Assembly: GCA_036756705.1 (NCBI GenBank)
Contig: DAIOKN010000016.1
Span: 1-47,033, forward strand
Reading direction: 5' to 3'
From: Caproicibacter sp002399225
GTDB lineage: Bacteria > Bacillota > Clostridia > Oscillospirales > Acutalibacteraceae
Length of the DNA: 47,033 nt
In this document: positions 46,073-47,033 of the stretch, one piece after another
Layout of the letters: each line of letters starts with the position of its first letter
Numbering within the stretch: position 1 is the first letter of the stretch
Made by a program: the position numbers and the translations under genes
The notes under the pieces: model-generated
What the model was told of the DNA's origin: nothing
Seen by the model: the letters and a program-made list of their open reading frames with translations, nothing else
The model's database searches: none

Positions 46073-47033
46073 CCACTTATCTCTGCAAATGCGGGCGCAC
46101 TTTCCAGAAAAACACGGAGGCCGGGACTACCGGCCTCCGGATGCCCGACTACGGGCCCGGCCATGAGTGCTATGGATGTCCGTTCGTTTGTGAGGTTGCA
46201 ACCTGGGATCCGACAAGGCAGGAGAATGCGGTTGAAAATCATGAGTGCCGGGGAAGCAAATTGATTCGATACGGGACGACAGCCGGAATTAATGCCGATG
46301 ATAAATGCACAGTAAACATTTTCACGCTAGATTTTGATTTTCTGAAACATATTCACGAATTTGCCGAGACTCTGGAAGGGTTTGAACCAGACCGGTACTT
46401 TTTCGATCACCGCTCCGCTTCTTACGGGGCGGACGGCCGATATCGATGCACTCTGTATCCCAAGCAAAACAAGACGGGAATCGCCGCGAAAGCAGCTTTG
46501 CAGGAACGCTTTTTCTATCCGGACGGCAGCCGGAAGGATGTTACTCCGGAGCGGGAAAAGGAGATCATATTGAATCAGATCAAGGAGGCTAAAGCGATGG
46601 CACAAGGGAAAATAGTTCCGGCTGGCGTGACCTATGTTCACGGGGACTGGCGGTATTTTGTTGATCGGCGAGAAGATGGCAGATATACTGCCTTCATGAA
46701 TTCCAGTCAGTTTGGAGGAACTATGAAGACAGAGGTCACGGGAATTGATGATTTCGATACTTTTGAACAGGCACAGAACGCTCTGGACGGGTTCGCGCTC
46801 AAACGTAAGTTCGTCGCAGAGTGTTCCACTCCGGATGAAAGACCGGAAATGGAGCAGCAAGCTTTCGACGATGTTCAGGCAGAAAACGGCGATTCTGTCC
46901 CAACTGCGGAGGATACCCCGAAAGTGGAACAGGGAAACGATACTCAGAAGTCTGAGGCCGATGACGTCGATTCCGTAGACGACGGCGCAGAGCAACCGCC
47001 CTGCGATTGGAAGAACGCCTCCGGGGACGATGA
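46069..47033 (+). CDS. Hypothetical phage protein, 3' partial (runs off the window)
   Basis: An open frame of at least 321 codons with no stop before the window end. It starts at ATG 46069, four bases inside the preceding stop, with GAGGCGGGAAAGG ahead. The N-terminal region has Cys pairs (CKCG, CYGCPFVC, later C residues) that look like a zinc-binding domain. The middle contains a basic helix and HGDWRYFVDRREDG. The C-terminal part is strongly acidic and low in complexity, with many Asp, Glu and Gln. I do not recognise it. Codon choice matches the neighbouring early genes, so it is real. Confidence 0.7.
   Translation, partial: MTTYLCKCGRTFQKNTEAGTTGLRMPDYGPGHECYGCPFVCEVATWDPTRQENAVENHECRGSKLIRYGTTAGINADDKCTVNIFTLDFDFLKHIHEFAETLEGFEPDRYFFDHRSASYGADGRYRCTLYPKQNKTGIAAKAALQERFFYPDGSRKDVTPEREKEIILNQIKEAKAMAQGKIVPAGVTYVHGDWRYFVDRREDGRYTAFMNSSQFGGTMKTEVTGIDDFDTFEQAQNALDGFALKRKFVAECSTPDERPEMEQQAFDDVQAENGDSVPTAEDTPKVEQGNDTQKSEADDVDSVDDGAEQPPCDWKNASGDD

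Larger units (their letters stand above)
38928..47033. mobile_element. Left part of an integrated prophage, running off the window
   Basis: It begins at the tRNA-Thr remnant and holds, in phage order, integrase, CI-like repressor (leftward), Cro-like, Rha, excisionase-like and small early proteins, exonuclease/RecT pair, HD hydrolase and an open frame at the right edge. Early genes overlap by 4 bases almost throughout. Replication, packaging, head-tail and lysis genes are not in the window. The other attachment site should be an intact tRNA-Thr(GGU) to the right. Confidence 0.9.

Noticed and set aside
1..47033. CRISPR arrays and rRNA genes
   Set aside because: I saw no regularly spaced repeat units and no rRNA-like stretches on either strand.

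Overview
The window looks like chromosomal DNA of an anaerobic, mid-GC Bacillota of class Clostridia, probably order Oscillospirales (Ruminococcaceae/Oscillospiraceae-like). The grounds are strong Shine-Dalgarno sites with TTG/GTG starts, many overlapping ATGA gene junctions, a single-chain pyruvate:ferredoxin oxidoreductase, a Bacillus-type Pho box and a Gram-positive lantibiotic-immunity module. The genus is not proven. An integrated prophage fills the right end.

Layout. (1) 1-2863: the end of a lantibiotic-immunity type ABC exporter and its two-component system. (2) 2860-4539: an HD-GYP c-di-GMP phosphodiesterase gene read leftward. Next to it a short tyrosine recombinase lies between two perfect 28-bp inverted repeats, so the segment looks like a self-encoded invertible switch placed over the phosphodiesterase promoter. 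(3) 4540-6508: a DtxR/MntR-like metal regulator, an overlooked 38-residue peptide with 17 cysteines on the opposite strand, a DUF434 protein and a candidate ~100-nt small RNA. (4) 6902-18647: an IclR regulator followed by eight co-directional genes: NadC-like phosphoribosyltransferase, CinA/MoCF-like protein, MhpD-type hydratase, ferredoxin-BFD fusion, an unrecognised 489-aa protein with weak LarA resemblance, BenE-type permease, an M24 protein that has lost its metal ligands, and PFOR. I could not match this to a known pathway and rate it the most interesting region. It looks like uptake and anaerobic breakdown of an aromatic, pyridine-carboxylate or related acid, ending in pyruvate oxidation, perhaps with a dedicated pyridine-nucleotide-type cofactor. 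(5) 18757-22023: a fused trehalose-6-phosphate synthase/phosphatase and a YheO/DauR-like regulator, both leftward.

(6) 22311-29274: a complete phosphate regulon (pstS-pstC-pstA-pstB-phoU-phoB-phoR) behind a Pho box, with hairpins that probably set relative expression. (7) 29354-33131: a MerR regulator, a PLP-dependent C-S lyase/trans-sulfuration enzyme and an AGCS sodium/amino-acid symporter. The regulator gene and the lyase gene both have promoters with the stretched 19-bp spacer typical of MerR control. (8) 33166-37600, leftward: cysteine desulfurase, MnmA tRNA thiolase and FetA-FetB, probably one operon behind a leader with an intrinsic terminator, preceded by a Cu/Zn superoxide dismutase. 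A flavodoxin-fold NAD(P)H oxidoreductase is at 37879-38409 on the + strand.

(9) 38875-47033: left end of a prophage integrated in a tRNA-Thr(GGU) gene. It has a displaced 3' tRNA half, integrase, CI-like repressor with operators, Cro-like protein, Rha antirepressor, excisionase-like protein, small early proteins, a YqaJ exonuclease/RecT recombination pair, an HD hydrolase and an open reading frame that runs off the window. The intact tRNA and late genes should lie to the right.
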